Source: Candidatus Calescibacterium sp. (GTDB lineage Bacteria > Calescibacteriota > Calescibacteriia > Calescibacteriales > Calescibacteriaceae). Taken from it: a DNA stretch of 64,000 bases. Shown here in pieces: positions 51,579 through 60,303 of the stretch (positions are counted from its first letter, which is position 1; every line of letters begins with the position of its first letter). The notes below the pieces were generated by a model. That model ran no database searches. It was not told the DNA's origin and saw nothing but the letters and a program-made list of their open reading frames with translations. A program made the position numbers and the translations under genes. The stretch spans positions 140,984-204,983 of the forward strand of contig JANXBU010000003.1 of assembly GCA_025060505.1 (NCBI GenBank), in the 5' to 3' direction.

Positions 51579-52847
51579 ATGTCAGATCTGAAGGCCATAG
51601 AGGTTGATTGCAGATTTCTTGATGCCTTATCTGATGCTGTTGTAATACTTGATGAAAACTTATCTATCTTATATGTTTCTTCAAATGCAGAAAGGATTTT
51701 GGGAATCAGTAAGAACGAGTTGCTCCTGAAAAATTGTAGAGATATATTTGGTAAAAGCTTCTCTCAAAACATAAGATCCGGAGCTATTGTTTCTTACAGA
51801 AATGGGAACATAAAAAGGAGGATAAAAATAAACTATATATCAAAGATTGACAATTTCTTTATAGCTATTTTATCTCCAGGTCCAACATATGAGCAGGAAG
51901 ACTTATTCCTTGGAATGGTTGGTGTTAGTAAATCTATGAAGCAGATATTTGAACTGATAAAGGTTGTAGCAAATTCATCTTCGCCAGTTCTTATAACAGG
52001 TGAAACTGGTACTGGTAAAGAGATGGTAGCTGAAGCTATACACAATTTATCTGGAAGAACCGGACAAATTGTCAAGGTTAATTGTTCTGCGTTTCCAGAA
52101 ACTTTGCTTGAATCTGAGCTCTTTGGTTATGTTAGGGGAGCTTTCACAGGTGCAGATAGAAACAAGCCGGGAAAATTTGAAATGGCTAACAACGGAACTC
52201 TATTCTTAGATGAAATCGGCGATCTACCGATCAATCTTCAACCGAAAATTCTCAGGGCAGTTGAGAGAGGAGAAATCGAGAAACTAGGAGATAATAAAAC
52301 TACTTACGTTAATACGAGAGTTATATGTGCAACAAACAAGAACATAGAAAAGGAAGTACAAGAAGGGAAATTCAGATCAGATCTTTATTTCAGAATTTCT
52401 GTTTTCAGAATACATCTTCCACCGCTTAGAGAAAGAAAAGAAGACATCATCCCATTATCAGAATACATACTTGAAAAGCTATCTCAAAAATATGGTCTTG
52501 GACAGAAGTATCTAACAAAAACGGCTATTGAGCTTATTTTATCTTGGGATTTTCCAGGTAATATCAGAGAGCTTGAAAATCTTCTTGAAAGAGCTTATGT
52601 TATGTCAAAAGGAGAAACTATAAATGAAGATGTAATTGCCGAACATAAGTTTTTGCTTTCAAAAACATACGAACGGAATACTGGAAACTCAATTTCTGAG
52701 AAGGATAGAATACTGGAAGCTATAAGAAAAACAAATTCAGTTAAGGAAGCAGCGGAGATTCTTGGAATAAGCAGGATAACTCTTTGGAGAAAAATGAAAA
52801 AATATGGAATAGATTTTCGAAGATTAGCAAAAAGTTCTATGTATTAG
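51579..52847 (+). CDS. Sigma-54-dependent transcriptional activator with PAS domain
   Basis: A 422-residue NtrC-family enhancer-binding protein. Residues about 10-95 form a PAS-like sensory domain (VVILDENLSILYVSSNAERI). The AAA+ module has Walker A GETGTGKE, the sigma-54 contact loop GAFTGA, Walker B LFLDEIGDLP, and the arginine finger in FRSDLYFRIS. The C-terminal Fis-type helix-turn-helix is EAAEILGISRITLWRKMKKYG. There is no receiver domain, so the signal is probably sensed directly by PAS. It implies that an RpoN is encoded elsewhere. It is divergent from the dead R-M pair, and its target genes are unknown. Confidence 0.93.
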   Translation: MSDLKAIEVDCRFLDALSDAVVILDENLSILYVSSNAERILGISKNELLLKNCRDIFGKSFSQNIRSGAIVSYRNGNIKRRIKINYISKIDNFFIAILSPGPTYEQEDLFLGMVGVSKSMKQIFELIKVVANSSSPVLITGETGTGKEMVAEAIHNLSGRTGQIVKVNCSAFPETLLESELFGYVRGAFTGADRNKPGKFEMANNGTLFLDEIGDLPINLQPKILRAVERGEIEKLGDNKTTYVNTRVICATNKNIEKEVQEGKFRSDLYFRISVFRIHLPPLRERKEDIIPLSEYILEKLSQKYGLGQKYLTKTAIELILSWDFPGNIRELENLLERAYVMSKGETINEDVIAEHKFLLSKTYERNTGNSISEKDRILEAIRKTNSVKEAAEILGISRITLWRKMKKYGIDFRRLAKSSMY

Positions 52848-52915
52848 TAAAGATGCATTTATCTTAATTCCTTGTTTTGATGAAATGTTCCTGAACTACC
52901 TTATCAGATTGTGGA

Positions 52916-53467
52916 TTACTTATCAAGTTCAAAAGCTTCATGAAGTTCTCTTACGGCAAGTTCGACGAATTTCTCTTTTATAACACAGGATATTTTTATT
53001 TCAGAAGTTGAGATCATTTCTATGTTTATGTTGGCTTTCGCCAATGTTTCAAACATTTTTCCTGCAACCCCTGGTCTATCTCTCATTCCTATGCCTACTA
53101 TTGAAACTTTTGCTATTTTATCATCGTATTTTATGTCTTTGAAACCCATTTTTTGAACTATTGGTTCGAGAATAGATATTGCTTTCTGAAGGTCTTGTCT
53201 TTTGACTGTGAATGTTATGTCTGTGAGTCCATCCTGTGATATGTTTTGAACTATCATATCAACGCTTATTCCAGAATCTCCAAGCGGCTTGAAAATTGAG
53301 CTTGCAATGCCAGGTCTATCTGGTACCCCAGTTATTGTTATCTTTGCTTGATTTCTGTCATAAGAAATAGCTGTTACTGGTTTTGGTGTTTCTATTTCTG
53401 CTGACTTTACTGACTTTTCCTCAGTTGTGCCTGAGATTTTCTTCTTATCTCCTTTGACTCGTGACAT
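52916..53467 (-). CDS. Stand-alone aspartokinase-type ACT-domain protein
   Basis: A 183-residue protein with two ACT domains (about residues 40-110 and 116-180): [20 protein letters not shown] then [20 protein letters not shown], and [13 protein letters not shown] at the end. These are the regulatory half of aspartate kinase, which binds lysine or threonine. The catalytic half is missing and there is no room for it upstream. In Bacillus and relatives the beta-subunit of aspartokinase II is made from an internal start inside the same gene; here it is an independent gene, with a polar 30-residue head ([17 protein letters not shown]). A second, complete lysC elsewhere would be the partner. Confidence 0.78.
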   Translation of the reverse strand: MSRVKGDKKKISGTTEEKSVKSAEIETPKPVTAISYDRNQAKITITGVPDRPGIASSIFKPLGDSGISVDMIVQNISQDGLTDITFTVKRQDLQKAISILEPIVQKMGFKDIKYDDKIAKVSIVGIGMRDRPGVAGKMFETLAKANINIEMISTSEIKISCVIKEKFVELAVRELHEAFELDK

Positions 53468-53538
53468 AAGTTTATTTCAATACTATTGAATATGTTTTCA
53501 AACTTCAAAATATCAAAAAGTTTTGAATCTTATTTTGT

Positions 53539-55374
53539 TTAAAAGGAAAAAATTCTTATTTGATCTAGGTCTTGGATTATGAAAAATACTCTTCCCCCTG
53601 ATTTCATAATTCCGGTGAGTTTCTGATGAATTTGGTAGGTGTGAGTGAAGAAAGCGTTTTCATTATAGAAACCATTTGAGTACGAAAGAGCAATTTCTCT
53701 TCCCTTGCATACTCTGTTTTCCCAGCATCCGGAGGAATCTGTATAAAAAATTATATATGTTTCGGATGAAATGCCGATTATTTTGTACCTCTCTACCAAG
53801 TTTTGTGTGAATAAATAGGATAGGCTATTTTTTTCAGAATCATAAGAGTATACCATAAGTCTATTTGAAGTTTTTACGAAAATGGTTATCTTGTTCTGAT
53901 CTGCGATGAAATCTACAATTTCTCCATCTATTTTGCCAGATATTGAACCTACGATATTTTCTGAGTCGAAAACGAATATTTTTTTATTTTGACCTCTCTG
54001 AAAGGATACGAGAGTTTTCCCTCCTTTTGTTATGATCTGGTAAGACTCTGGATTATGTATGATTTCTTGATGTTTTATCTCTTGATTTTCTGTCCAAACA
54101 TACACTGTTGCTGAATCCGAATACCTGAAAAGCAACAGCAGAGCTCTTTTCGATACCGGAAGATATTCAGAAAATACTGGGGCTTTTATCATATTTATTG
54201 ATCCGGATTTTTCAGCTCCATTTTGTGATAAAATATATGTATCTATTGATATTCCGGAGACAACGTATATGGTGTACTCATTTTCAGTTTCCAGAATATA
54301 ATCTGGATCAGGGATTATAAAAGATGTTGTTGGATTATTGGCTGATATTATTGTTATTTTGTTTGCGTTGAAGATAATTATACTATCTTGCTTTTTGCCC
54401 ACTATGTCACATGTCGGAATGTTGAGCTCAGATACACCATCTTTTCTCACAAGCAAAGAATTATTACAGTTCTGTGAGATAAGATATATTCCGTCTTGAC
54501 CTTCAAGGATATGCATATTATTGATGTATCCTGTTATAATATGCGAGTATGATACCGAGAGATTTTCTAGCTTAATTATCTCAGAATTTTTTCTGTTTTC
54601 GTCGTTGATAATAATGAGTTTTCCTGATTTCAGTTCTATTAAGTTAAGCTCATTTGGTGCTGTTTCCATTTTTATATCAAGAGAGTTGATTTCAAAGCTT
54701 GAGTTCTGAGGAAAGAAATTTATTATATGTAATTTTCTATCTTGTGAAACCGCGAATATCCTTATAGGATTTTCAGATGTTGGATCTATTTTTGAGTCAA
54801 CAACATTTGTTATTTTTATTGAAGCTGTTTGCTTTATGTATCTTGAAAGCAGATAATACTCTTTCCATTTTTGTATAACATCTATGGTTTTTATTATGTA
54901 AGCTTCGGATGTAATGGGTATTGGCATTGTTGCATTTAGAGTAAATTGTGCTAAAGCAAAGTATCTTGCGGGTGAAACATCTTCTGGAACATAAAATGTT
55001 AAGTTTGAAGAGTACATACTTGTGCAGGTTATGTTGGAAGGAAATATTTGTATCTTATATTTGAATCTTGTAGTAACATCACTTATCCTTTCCGGAATTG
55101 AATCAATTAGGTACATGTTCAATGATACATCTGACCGAAATTCTGGGCAGGATATGGAGATATAACCATCAAAGACTTCTCCGGGTGCAAGTTTTCCGAG
55201 CGGAGAGTATATATCAAATCTCTGAACGAAGAGATCTCTTGAAACAAGCTCTGATTCCTTTATTATATCTTCCTTTATGGGAACCTGTTCTTTTTTGCAG
55301 TTCTGATTTGTTGTAATTAGATATATAAATAGGATTATTAGAATCTCAATTTTTTTTATATTTTTGCTCTTCAT
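53539..55374 (-). CDS. Large exported hypothetical protein, possible beta-propeller
   Basis: A 611-residue protein with an N-terminal hydrophobic stretch (about residues 8-22) ending TTNQNCKKEQ; the cysteine may be lipidated, though Asn just before it is not a standard lipobox. The mature part is beta-rich. An N-terminal domain of about 150 residues precedes repeating blocks of 40-50 residues with alternating hydrophobic strands (for example KKIFVFDSENIVGSISG and KITIFVKTSNRLMVYSYD), which would fit a beta-propeller. No enzyme motif is seen. It is followed by the ACT-domain gene and preceded by the TlpA-like gene in the same direction. Confidence 0.6.
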   Translation of the reverse strand: MKSKNIKKIEILIILFIYLITTNQNCKKEQVPIKEDIIKESELVSRDLFVQRFDIYSPLGKLAPGEVFDGYISISCPEFRSDVSLNMYLIDSIPERISDVTTRFKYKIQIFPSNITCTSMYSSNLTFYVPEDVSPARYFALAQFTLNATMPIPITSEAYIIKTIDVIQKWKEYYLLSRYIKQTASIKITNVVDSKIDPTSENPIRIFAVSQDRKLHIINFFPQNSSFEINSLDIKMETAPNELNLIELKSGKLIIINDENRKNSEIIKLENLSVSYSHIITGYINNMHILEGQDGIYLISQNCNNSLLVRKDGVSELNIPTCDIVGKKQDSIIIFNANKITIISANNPTTSFIIPDPDYILETENEYTIYVVSGISIDTYILSQNGAEKSGSINMIKAPVFSEYLPVSKRALLLLFRYSDSATVYVWTENQEIKHQEIIHNPESYQIITKGGKTLVSFQRGQNKKIFVFDSENIVGSISGKIDGEIVDFIADQNKITIFVKTSNRLMVYSYDSEKNSLSYLFTQNLVERYKIIGISSETYIIFYTDSSGCWENRVCKGREIALSYSNGFYNENAFFTHTYQIHQKLTGIMKSGGRVFFIIQDLDQIRIFSF

Positions 55375-55415
55375 AATTGTTTTATTCAGTTCCGAACATA
55401 TTTCTGAGATATTAT

Positions 55416-56138
55416 TTATCCATCTTTTTTACCATCTTTTTTGCTTTTTTCTGCTCTGGTTTTTTCTATTTTTTGTATTGTCTTTACTATTTTCTCAGCC
55501 GAGGTAGGACCATATATGATTTTTTGTATTTTGGAATCTTCCGACACTATTAATGTTGTAGGTACGGCATCTATTCCAAGATTTTTTGCGAACTTTCCAT
55601 CTGGGTCATAAATTATTTGGTAATTTATTTCGTATTTCTTCGCAAGTTCTTCTATTTTTTCTATGCTATCTTGTACTGCCACTCCTATAACAGATATGTT
55701 GCTGTGGTTACTCTGTAAGTTAACAAGTTCTGGTAGCTCTTCTTCACAAGTATCACACCAGGAGGCAAAAAAGTTTATAACCGTGTATTTATTGATGTCT
55801 ATTTTCAGGGTTTCTGGGGGACTGAACTCAAATATGTTTTTTCCAATTATGCTTCTTTCTGGCATGAACATTATGAATATTCCTATTCCTATGATTACCA
55901 GTGTTATTATAAGTTTGGGGATCTTCCATTTATTGTTGCTTCTTAATTTTTCTCTCATCTGATTTATTTCTGTGATGTGTTTCAGAAATTTTTCTTCTTT
56001 ATCTTTGATACTATTTACCCTTTTTTCTCCGAGCTTATATAGGTTGATTATTTTATCTTTAATATCATCTTTGTTGTTTCCTTTGCCGTTTTCCATAAAT
56101 AGAAATTTAATAAATTTGGTTTGCTTTGTTGTAATCAT
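55416..56138 (-). CDS. Membrane-anchored TlpA-like thiol-disulphide oxidoreductase
   Basis: A 240-residue protein. The N-terminal 75 residues are polar and helical, followed by a membrane span (about residues 77-92) and a periplasmic thioredoxin-fold domain with the active site NFFASWCDTCEEELPEL (CxxC) and the cis-proline in AVPTTLIV. It would act in periplasmic thiol reduction, for instance in cytochrome c maturation. A shorter start at ATG 56096 gives 226 residues; I cannot decide between them. It ends 42 bases before the next gene on the same strand. The C-terminal tail KKDGKKDG is low complexity. Confidence 0.82.
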   Translation of the reverse strand: MITTKQTKFIKFLFMENGKGNNKDDIKDKIINLYKLGEKRVNSIKDKEEKFLKHITEINQMREKLRSNNKWKIPKLIITLVIIGIGIFIMFMPERSIIGKNIFEFSPPETLKIDINKYTVINFFASWCDTCEEELPELVNLQSNHSNISVIGVAVQDSIEKIEELAKKYEINYQIIYDPDGKFAKNLGIDAVPTTLIVSEDSKIQKIIYGPTSAEKIVKTIQKIEKTRAEKSKKDGKKDG

Positions 56139-56350
56139 TAGGAGTTTTGAAGCTCGTATTTTTCATCAGTAAGAAGTGATTATTTTGTTGAAGGTTCTGA
56201 GACTTAAATATTTATTCGTACAAACTTGATGCTTTAATAATGTGGTGTGGTTTTGGTTTAAGGTATGGTTTGATAGTATTGATCTGGGGACTTTTCCGGA
56301 GAGCTTTTTGTGATTTTTTAGACTTTCAATTTTATTTTTCTTTTTTTTTG

Positions 56351-57097
56351 TTATGATTTACCGCCGAAGATTTTTCTAGCTATCATTCTTATTGGGTCAA
56401 AGAATTCATCTGCAACTCTTTCTTTGAGGGGGATTATCGCGTTATCTGTTATATGGATTTCTTCTGGACAAGCTTCTGTACAGCATTTAGTTATATTGCA
56501 GTACATTATTCCTCCTTCTTCCTTGAGCCATTTTAGACGATTTGCGGAGTCCATCGGATGTGTTTCAAGATATGCCGCGAATGTAAGGTAAGCTGGTCCT
56601 ATGAATTTTTCAAATAGTTTATGCTCGCGCAAGACATGGCAGGTATCAAGACAAAGTCCGCATTCTATGCAGGCTCTGAACTCTCTACCTTTTTCAATAT
56701 CCTGGTCTTTCATCCTCCAATTTGCATCTTTTTTGGGTGAGAATCCGATTTTCTGTATCATGTTTCTTCGTGTTTTCATATTCCAAGAGGTGTCTGATAC
56801 AAGATCTTTTATATGAGGATAGGCTCTCATGGGTTCTACTTTTATGGGCTGTTCTAAATCCTTAACCTTGGTTTTACACATTAGAGAAGGTTTTCCATTT
56901 ATTTCAGCGGCACAAGAGCCACATTTTGCAGCCTTACAGTTCCATCTTACTGCCATATCACCGTCTAATTTGCTCTGTATGTAAAGTATCCCGTCAAGAA
57001 CCACCATTCCCTCCTGATATGGAATCTTATACTCTTTGAATATGCCTTTTTCTCTTTCTCCCCTGAAAACAAGAAAGGTTACCTCGCCGTTCTTCAT
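56351..57097 (-). CDS. sdhB: Succinate dehydrogenase/fumarate reductase iron-sulfur subunit
   Basis: A 248-residue iron-sulfur protein. The plant-type [2Fe-2S] motif is WNCKAAKCGSCAAEING with a later Cys in LMC; the [4Fe-4S] motif is CIECGLCLDTC; and a third group in CNITKCCTEACPEEI holds the [3Fe-4S] cluster. It would pass electrons from the flavoprotein SdhA/FrdA to quinone. A GGAGG lies about ten bases before the ATG. SdhA and the membrane subunits are not within the window; the following gene on this strand is tlpA-like, so the complex must be assembled from separated genes or the rest lies elsewhere. Confidence 0.92.
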   Translation of the reverse strand: MKNGEVTFLVFRGEREKGIFKEYKIPYQEGMVVLDGILYIQSKLDGDMAVRWNCKAAKCGSCAAEINGKPSLMCKTKVKDLEQPIKVEPMRAYPHIKDLVSDTSWNMKTRRNMIQKIGFSPKKDANWRMKDQDIEKGREFRACIECGLCLDTCHVLREHKLFEKFIGPAYLTFAAYLETHPMDSANRLKWLKEEGGIMYCNITKCCTEACPEEIHITDNAIIPLKERVADEFFDPIRMIARKIFGGKS

Positions 57098-57216
57098 TAT
57101 TTATTCCACCTCCAAATCTGAAGATTTTAATAAACTTCTCCAAAACAGATTATATATTCAGTTTTCCTCTACTAATTAAGTTTTTTTATTTTCTAATTAA
57201 TGATCGGAATGCTTTT

Positions 57217-57250
57217 TTAACTTTCAATTTTATTTAACTTTCGATTTTAT
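57217..57250. repeat. 17-base tandem duplication with one mismatch
   Basis: TTAACTTTCAATTTTAT is followed by TTAACTTTCGATTTTAT. It lies in the gap between the divergent sdhB and thiolase genes, unlike most of the other duplications, which are at 3' ends. Confidence 0.8.
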
Positions 57251-57330
57251 CTCGTATTTTCACAATAATGTTTTTGTAATTGTGAAAAAATCTTTTTTAA
57301 TAAGTATATTTACACAAGGAGGTATTAATT

Positions 57331-58548
57331 ATGGCAACAAGAGAAGTTGTTATAGTTGACGCAATAAGAACACCTATAGGGAAGTCAAGTTGGAAAGGTC
57401 TTGAAAAATGCGGTCCGATGGGGCATCTTTCTGCAATAGAGCTAGCATCTTTACCTATAAAAGAGATAGTTAAGAGAACAAAAGTTGATACTCATGAGAT
57501 AGAAGATGTAGTTTGGGGATGTCTCTCACAGGTTGGAGAGCAGGGATTCAACCTTGGTAGAACTGCTCTTTACGAAGCTGGCTTCCACGATGAGGCAGTT
57601 GGCTGTACTATAAACAGATATTGTGGTTCCGGACTTCAGGCAATAAATTTTGCTGCTCAAGAGGTTATGTCCGGAGAGTGTGATCTGGTTTTGGCAGGTG
57701 GATCGGAATCTATGTCAAGGTATCAGATGGGATCTGATGCTCAAATAGCTGCGAAAGCAGGGGCTCCACTCAATATACCAGAGAGTGTTCAGGGTAAGGG
57801 ACTAGTGCCAATGGGAGTTTCTGCTGATATGATAGCTCAGAGATACAAAATATCAAGAGAGGAAATAGAAGAATTCGGATTTACATCTCAGAAGAGGGCA
57901 GCTACTGCTTGGAAACAGGGGGTATATAATTCTCAGGTTTTCCCAGTCAAAGCTAAAAAAGACGGTCAGGAGTTCACGATAACCCAAGACGAAGGAGTAA
58001 GGTTTAGCGTGCTTGATAACCCCGAGGGTTTTATTGCTGATATGAAAAAATTACCGTTTTCTTTCACGGCAGATGGTCCGCACACCCCAGCAACATCGTC
58101 ACAAATATCAGATGCAGCTTGTGCTGTTATGATAACAACGGCTGAAAAAGCTCAGAAACTCGGACTCAAACCGAGAGCCAGATTCGTTTCTTTCGGACTC
58201 GCTGGTTCGGATCCGGTTCTGATGCTTACAGGAATAGCTCCAGCTATAAAAAATGCGCTGAAAAAAGCTGGTCTTAAAGTTGACGATATAGATATTTTCG
58301 AAATAAATGAAGCTTTTGCTTCTCCTGTTATATACGCGGCACGGGAACTTGGAATAGACTGGAAAACTGATCCGAGAATAAATCCAAACGGTGGTGCTAT
58401 TGCTCACGGGCACCCAATAGGAGCAACAGGAGCTATTCTCTTTACAAAATGTATATACGAACTCGAAAGAACCAAGAAGAGATATGCCGTAATATCTCTT
58501 TGCATGGGTGGTGGAATGGGAATTGCTACAATAATTGAAAGATTGTAA
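57331..58548 (+). CDS. Acetyl-CoA acetyltransferase (thiolase)
   Basis: A 405-residue thiolase that joins or cleaves acetyl groups in CoA-linked metabolism. The active-site residues are the nucleophile cysteine in NRYCGSGLQAI (about residue 97), the histidine in NGGAIAHGHPIGATG, and the second cysteine in SLCMGGGMG. All are intact. A strong AGGAGG lies seven bases before the ATG. It fits with the acyl-CoA dehydrogenase, enoyl-CoA hydratase and SDR genes of this window. Whether it runs toward degradation or toward synthesis of C4 acyl-CoA cannot be told. Confidence 0.94.
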   Translation: MATREVVIVDAIRTPIGKSSWKGLEKCGPMGHLSAIELASLPIKEIVKRTKVDTHEIEDVVWGCLSQVGEQGFNLGRTALYEAGFHDEAVGCTINRYCGSGLQAINFAAQEVMSGECDLVLAGGSESMSRYQMGSDAQIAAKAGAPLNIPESVQGKGLVPMGVSADMIAQRYKISREEIEEFGFTSQKRAATAWKQGVYNSQVFPVKAKKDGQEFTITQDEGVRFSVLDNPEGFIADMKKLPFSFTADGPHTPATSSQISDAACAVMITTAEKAQKLGLKPRARFVSFGLAGSDPVLMLTGIAPAIKNALKKAGLKVDDIDIFEINEAFASPVIYAARELGIDWKTDPRINPNGGAIAHGHPIGATGAILFTKCIYELERTKKRYAVISLCMGGGMGIATIIERL

Positions 58549-58892
58549 TAGTTTTTACTTTGCTGGTTCTATTAGTTATGAGATTTGAAATCATTTCTTG
58601 ATGTTCTAACATCTGAATTTCTATTCCTGATGATCTAAAAATTTTTGGAACAATTTCTGAAGAATATTCTGATATAATATTGTTGGATCACTGAAAATTA
58701 AATGTGAAAATAAATCTCTGTAAATGACTAAATAAAAATTCTCAACAGCTCCGTTGTTTCATTTCTTAGCGAAGAATTTAAGGCTCTCGGAAGGTTAAAA
58801 TTAGCTAAAAATTATAAAGAAAATGCAAATTTTATAAAGTTGTTATTATATTTGATAATAAATAAAGTCTTGATGGGGTAGGTGGATAAACT
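58549..58892. other. Intergenic gap upstream of the CheD-like gene
   Basis: About 344 bases, AT-rich. Near its end is TTTGATAATAA (58851-58861), close to a sigma-28 -10 element, but the -35 sequence expected 15 bases upstream does not match TAAA. I see no RNA gene and no coding remnant. Confidence 0.4.
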
Positions 58893-59327
58893 ATGAGCGA
58901 GGTCAAGGAGGTTAGCCTTAAGTTGCTTCAAACCTGGACAGGAGGTGAGAAGATCACCATAGAAAAAGTTGCAAGTGGATTGGCTGTTATTGTTTGGGAT
59001 CCGCTGAAGAGAAGATGTGCTTGTACACACTTTTTCGCTCGCGATGAAAAGAAGATTGAAGAGAAGCTTTCAGAGCTTATTTCTCTTCTCGGAGTAGATA
59101 ACAGCCAGATTTCAAGACTTAGAGTCAAGGTTGTAGGTGGAGCAGATGTTGCAGGTCTTCAGATAGGAAAAAAACTCGCTGTGATGCTTTTTAATGTTGT
59201 GAAAAGAATGAATCTTCCAGTTGGAGGATATGATATTGGAGGTAATATAACAAGAAATGTAACATTTGACCCTGTTACTGGTAAGTGTGTGATAAATTAC
59301 CTTATAGGAAGTTCAAAGGAGATTTAG
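58893..59327 (+). CDS. CheD-like protein lacking the catalytic cysteine
   Basis: A 144-residue protein matching CheD, the chemoreceptor glutamine deamidase. An ungapped alignment puts VASGLAVIVWDPLKRR over the family's LGSCVAVVLYDP region, so the nucleophile Cys is replaced by Gly29, while the catalytic His is kept at 46. The rest fits well: KVVGGADVAGLQIGKKLA stands for KIFGGA...IGRRN, and YDIGGNITRNVTFDPVTGK for DVGGNYGRKVIFDTETG. Deamidation is therefore not expected; CheD also binds CheC and receptors, so a binding-only role is possible. The ATG is weakly preceded by GGTGG. It is nine bases from the HDOD gene. Confidence 0.72.
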   Translation: MSEVKEVSLKLLQTWTGGEKITIEKVASGLAVIVWDPLKRRCACTHFFARDEKKIEEKLSELISLLGVDNSQISRLRVKVVGGADVAGLQIGKKLAVMLFNVVKRMNLPVGGYDIGGNITRNVTFDPVTGKCVINYLIGSSKEI

Positions 59328-59336
59328 GAATCAAGG

Positions 59337-60221
59337 ATGATTCAGAAGAGTAATATAAAGAATATTATATCGAAGGTTGCAAAGGAAATAATTCCAGTTC
59401 CAGAGAATCTCGCTAGTCTGATACAGATGTTGAAAAATGATATAACCACAGTTCCAGAGATATCGAAACAACTTGCAAAAGATCCGGTTTTGGCTGCGGA
59501 TACCTTAAGGGTTGTGAACTCCGCTTATTATGCTTTGACACAGGAAATAAAATCTCTGGAGCAAGCTATAGTTGTTATGGGGACCAGAACCTTGCTTAGA
59601 CTCGTTCTTGCAGCTTGGGCAAAAAAGGTTGCATCAAGGGAAGTCAAAACATTCAAAATAAAACCGGGTGAACTTGCGATTTTTTCTCTGGTTGGTGCTT
59701 ATGCTGCTACACAGTTTGCAAATATGGGAAATATAAAGTTTGCAAGCGATATTACATTTACAGCAGGAGTTCTCAGAACTCTGGGAAGAGTAGTCATAGA
59801 TCAGATGGGACATCAGGTGGTTTCTTCTATACTAAAAGAAGTCTTTGAAAACAGAGTTTCTTTTCATACTGCAACTGAAAAAATTTTGGGATTTTCTCAC
59901 AGTGATATAACCGCTGAATTGCTTAAAGAGTGGGGAATACCAGATGACCTCGCTACAATAGTTCGATTTTATCCTTTCCCATCAAAGTTTAGCGGAGACA
60001 GAACTCTGGCAAAAGTAATAAGCGCGGTTCATTTGGGAGATATTGTTGCTATGCAAATAGGCGAGGGTGCTCCTATGGATAGTATGCTGTATGTTATAGA
60101 TCAGAAAGCGTTTGATATACTTGAATTAAAAGGAGATACAGACCACATAGCGGAAGTATGCGAAACTATAGTTCCAGAAATACAGAAGTTGAAGGATACT
60201 TTTCATCTTGGACAAATATAG
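59337..60221 (+). CDS. HDOD-domain signalling protein
   Basis: A 294-residue protein that is almost entirely an HDOD domain, a catalytically inactive relative of HD phosphohydrolases. The family pattern is IPVPENLASLIQMLKND, KDPVLAADTLRVVNSAYYAL and EQAIVVMGTRTLLRLVLAAW. HDOD proteins act in two-component, chemotaxis and motility signalling, often by protein binding. It starts nine bases after the CheD-like gene with AAGG before the ATG, so the two form a unit. It converges on dnaE. Confidence 0.9.
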   Translation: MIQKSNIKNIISKVAKEIIPVPENLASLIQMLKNDITTVPEISKQLAKDPVLAADTLRVVNSAYYALTQEIKSLEQAIVVMGTRTLLRLVLAAWAKKVASREVKTFKIKPGELAIFSLVGAYAATQFANMGNIKFASDITFTAGVLRTLGRVVIDQMGHQVVSSILKEVFENRVSFHTATEKILGFSHSDITAELLKEWGIPDDLATIVRFYPFPSKFSGDRTLAKVISAVHLGDIVAMQIGEGAPMDSMLYVIDQKAFDILELKGDTDHIAEVCETIVPEIQKLKDTFHLGQI

Positions 60222-60303
60222 TTTTCTTCTGACTCACTGAACCAAAGATTTACTAAATCAAAGAATTTTTCGGCTTAACGAATCGTAAATATTTTATCTG
60301 AAT

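Noticed and set aside
58832-58858. Sigma-28 promoter before the CheD-like gene
   Set aside because: TTTGATAA is fair, but the element 15 bases upstream reads TTAT instead of TAAA, and the nearby TAAA is three bases too close.
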